A stretch of DNA of 64,000 nt from UBA9339 sp964535195 (GTDB lineage Bacteria; Pseudomonadota; Gammaproteobacteria; UBA9339): assembly GCA_964535195.1 (NCBI GenBank), contig CAZHSI010000002.1, positions 1 through 64,000 of the forward strand, written 5' to 3'. Positions 62,812-64,000 of the stretch are shown in pieces (within the stretch, counting starts at the first letter, position 1; each line of letters opens with the position of its first letter). The notes under the pieces are model-generated. The model saw only the letters and a program-made list of their open reading frames with translations. It was not told the origin of the DNA and did not search any database. A program made the translations under genes and the position numbers.

Positions 62812-64000
62812 TTAATGTGCTCTATCCCAATTATCACCACGATTAATCTCAACAAGTATTGGTACATCAAGTTTTACCGCATGTTCCATCCGTCGTTTAA
62901 TCTCAATTAAAGCAAGCTCAACATCATTATCTGCAACTTCAAAAACCAACTCATCGTGAACTTGCATAAGCATAGCAATTTTAAGATTACTCTGACGTAT
63001 CCACCGATCAACATCGAGCATCGCTATTTTTATTATATCCGCGGCACTTCCCTGAATTGGGGCATTAATTGCCGCTCTCTCAGCAGCCGCACGTCTTACA
63101 AAATTCTTGGCTTTGATATCAGAGATATATAATCTCCGGCCAAAAATCGATTCAACATAGCCATATTCGTAAGCAAATTTACGCATTTGCTCCATATACT
63201 CATAAACTTTAGGATAGCGAGCAAAATAAAGATCAATATACTTTTTTGCATCCTCTCGTGACATCCCAATCCTTTTAGCCAAACCAAAAGCAGACATACC
63301 ATAAATCAAGCCAAAATTAATGGTTTTAGCATCCCGCCGTTCGCGTTCAGTTACCTTCTCTGGCGCCACTCCAAAAATCTCTGCAGCCACCATCCGGTGC
63401 ACATCAACATCTTGGTGAAAAGCTCGCAATAAATTTTCGTCTTGTGACAAGTGAGCCATAACTCGCAATTCAATCTGGGAATAGTCCGCAGAAATTATTT
63501 TACATCCTTGCGGCGCAATAAAAGCTTCTCGAATCTTTCGTCCTTCACTGGTACGCACAGGGATATTTTGCAAATTAGGACTAGTGGAAGACAACCGACC
63601 AGTAGTTGTGACTGCTTGATTATACGAAGTGTGTATTCTACCAGTTTTGGGATTAATCTGCGCTGCCAACGCATCAGTATAAGTAGACTTTAGCTTACTT
63701 AAGCCACGGTACTCTAAAATAAGCTGTGCGATGGTGTGCTCAAAAGATAACTCCTGTAAAACCGACTCTGCCGTTGATGGCTGACCGGTTGGAGTTTTTT
63801 GCAAGATAGGTAAGTGTAACCTTATATATAACACCTCTTGTAATTGTTGTGGGGAATTGACATTAAACTCAGTGCCAGCCGTTTTATAAATCTGCTCTTC
63901 TAGCGTTTGCAATTTCGCTTTAAGTTCAGAACTATATTGATTTAAAAATTTTTCATCAACACACACCCCATGACGCTCGACTCTTGCTAAAACCTCAACC
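62812..64000 (-). CDS. polA: DNA polymerase I, C-terminal part (5' end outside window)
   Basis: Repair and Okazaki-fragment polymerase. The frame is open to the right edge, and residues before the apparent start (VERHGVCVDE) still match PolA, so the gene continues beyond the window. The polymerase domain is complete: SADYSQIELR (motif A), RRDAKTINFGLIYG (motif B) and QVHDELVFE (motif C). About 396 codons are visible of an expected 900 or so. Confidence 0.97.
   Translation of the reverse strand, partial: VEVLARVERHGVCVDEKFLNQYSSELKAKLQTLEEQIYKTAGTEFNVNSPQQLQEVLYIRLHLPILQKTPTGQPSTAESVLQELSFEHTIAQLILEYRGLSKLKSTYTDALAAQINPKTGRIHTSYNQAVTTTGRLSSTSPNLQNIPVRTSEGRKIREAFIAPQGCKIISADYSQIELRVMAHLSQDENLLRAFHQDVDVHRMVAAEIFGVAPEKVTERERRDAKTINFGLIYGMSAFGLAKRIGMSREDAKKYIDLYFARYPKVYEYMEQMRKFAYEYGYVESIFGRRLYISDIKAKNFVRRAAAERAAINAPIQGSAADIIKIAMLDVDRWIRQSNLKIAMLMQVHDELVFEVADNDVELALIEIKRRMEHAVKLDVPILVEINRGDNWDRAH

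Overview
This looks like a chromosomal segment of a low-GC gammaproteobacterium of the order Legionellales (the Legionella/Coxiella/Rickettsiella/Berkiella-type intracellular lineage). The placement rests on four Dot/Icm type IVB secretion genes recognised by protein sequence: dotU/icmH and icmF at 15.8-19.7 kb, icmW and an icmX-like gene at 49.2-51.5 kb. Around them is a typical gammaproteobacterial housekeeping set (tolA-tolB-pal-cpoB, rplU-rpmA, lgt, secB, rpoH, trxA-rho, glmS, rpsP-rimM-trmD-rplS, pth-rplY). No IS transposase, prophage, CRISPR array or rRNA operon is visible. One tRNA gene (Gln, TTG) is present. Genus and species cannot be fixed from the sequence alone.

Layout. 0-6.4 kb: kdpA (cut by the left edge), kdpB, kdpC and a KdpD that stops after its GAF domain. 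6.7-9.4 kb: accessory block with a 28-codon ORF, an inverse-autotransporter-like beta-barrel and a eukaryotic-like protein kinase. 9.4-13.3 kb (minus): Tol-Pal envelope genes. 13.3-14.7 kb: yggS, rpmA, rplU. 15.6-19.7 kb: fis-dotU-icmF. 19.9-24.8 kb: rppH, lgt, coaX, prlC, rpiA. 25.0-33.9 kb (all minus): gpmI, envC, two tandem S41 peptidases, an MFS transporter, ruvX, rpe, folD. 34.0-42.8 kb: membrane rhodanese, secB, rpoH (minus), yggU, trxA, rho, glmS, a DUF945 protein and a SPOR protein. 43.0-45.8 kb (minus): sodB, prs, tRNA-Gln, an EamA transporter. 46.1-46.9 kb: a GC-rich structured block, a repeat and a Cys-rich small ORF with a double-glycine-type leader. 46.9-51.5 kb: mnmG, icmW, a Pro/Thr-rich exported protein, icmX. 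51.6-57.1 kb (minus): hldE, an alkyltransferase, the rplS-trmD-rimM-rpsP set, pth, rplY. 57.4-64 kb: comM, a cyclic-nucleotide-binding domain fused to an alpha-amylase, a TyrP-type transporter, and the C-terminal part of polA (cut by the right edge).

How the parts fit. The Dot/Icm genes imply delivery of proteins into a eukaryotic host; the kinase and the CNB-amylase have no signal peptide and resemble host-type enzymes, so they are effector candidates (inference). The most unusual items are the CNB-amylase fusion, an exact CIRCE operator directly before the rpoH start codon, a tandem S41 peptidase pair in which one copy has Ala at the catalytic Ser position, a GG-leader Cys-rich peptide, a KdpD without its histidine-kinase core, and a dispersed intergenic repeat family whose hairpin stems vary in sequence but keep their pairing.
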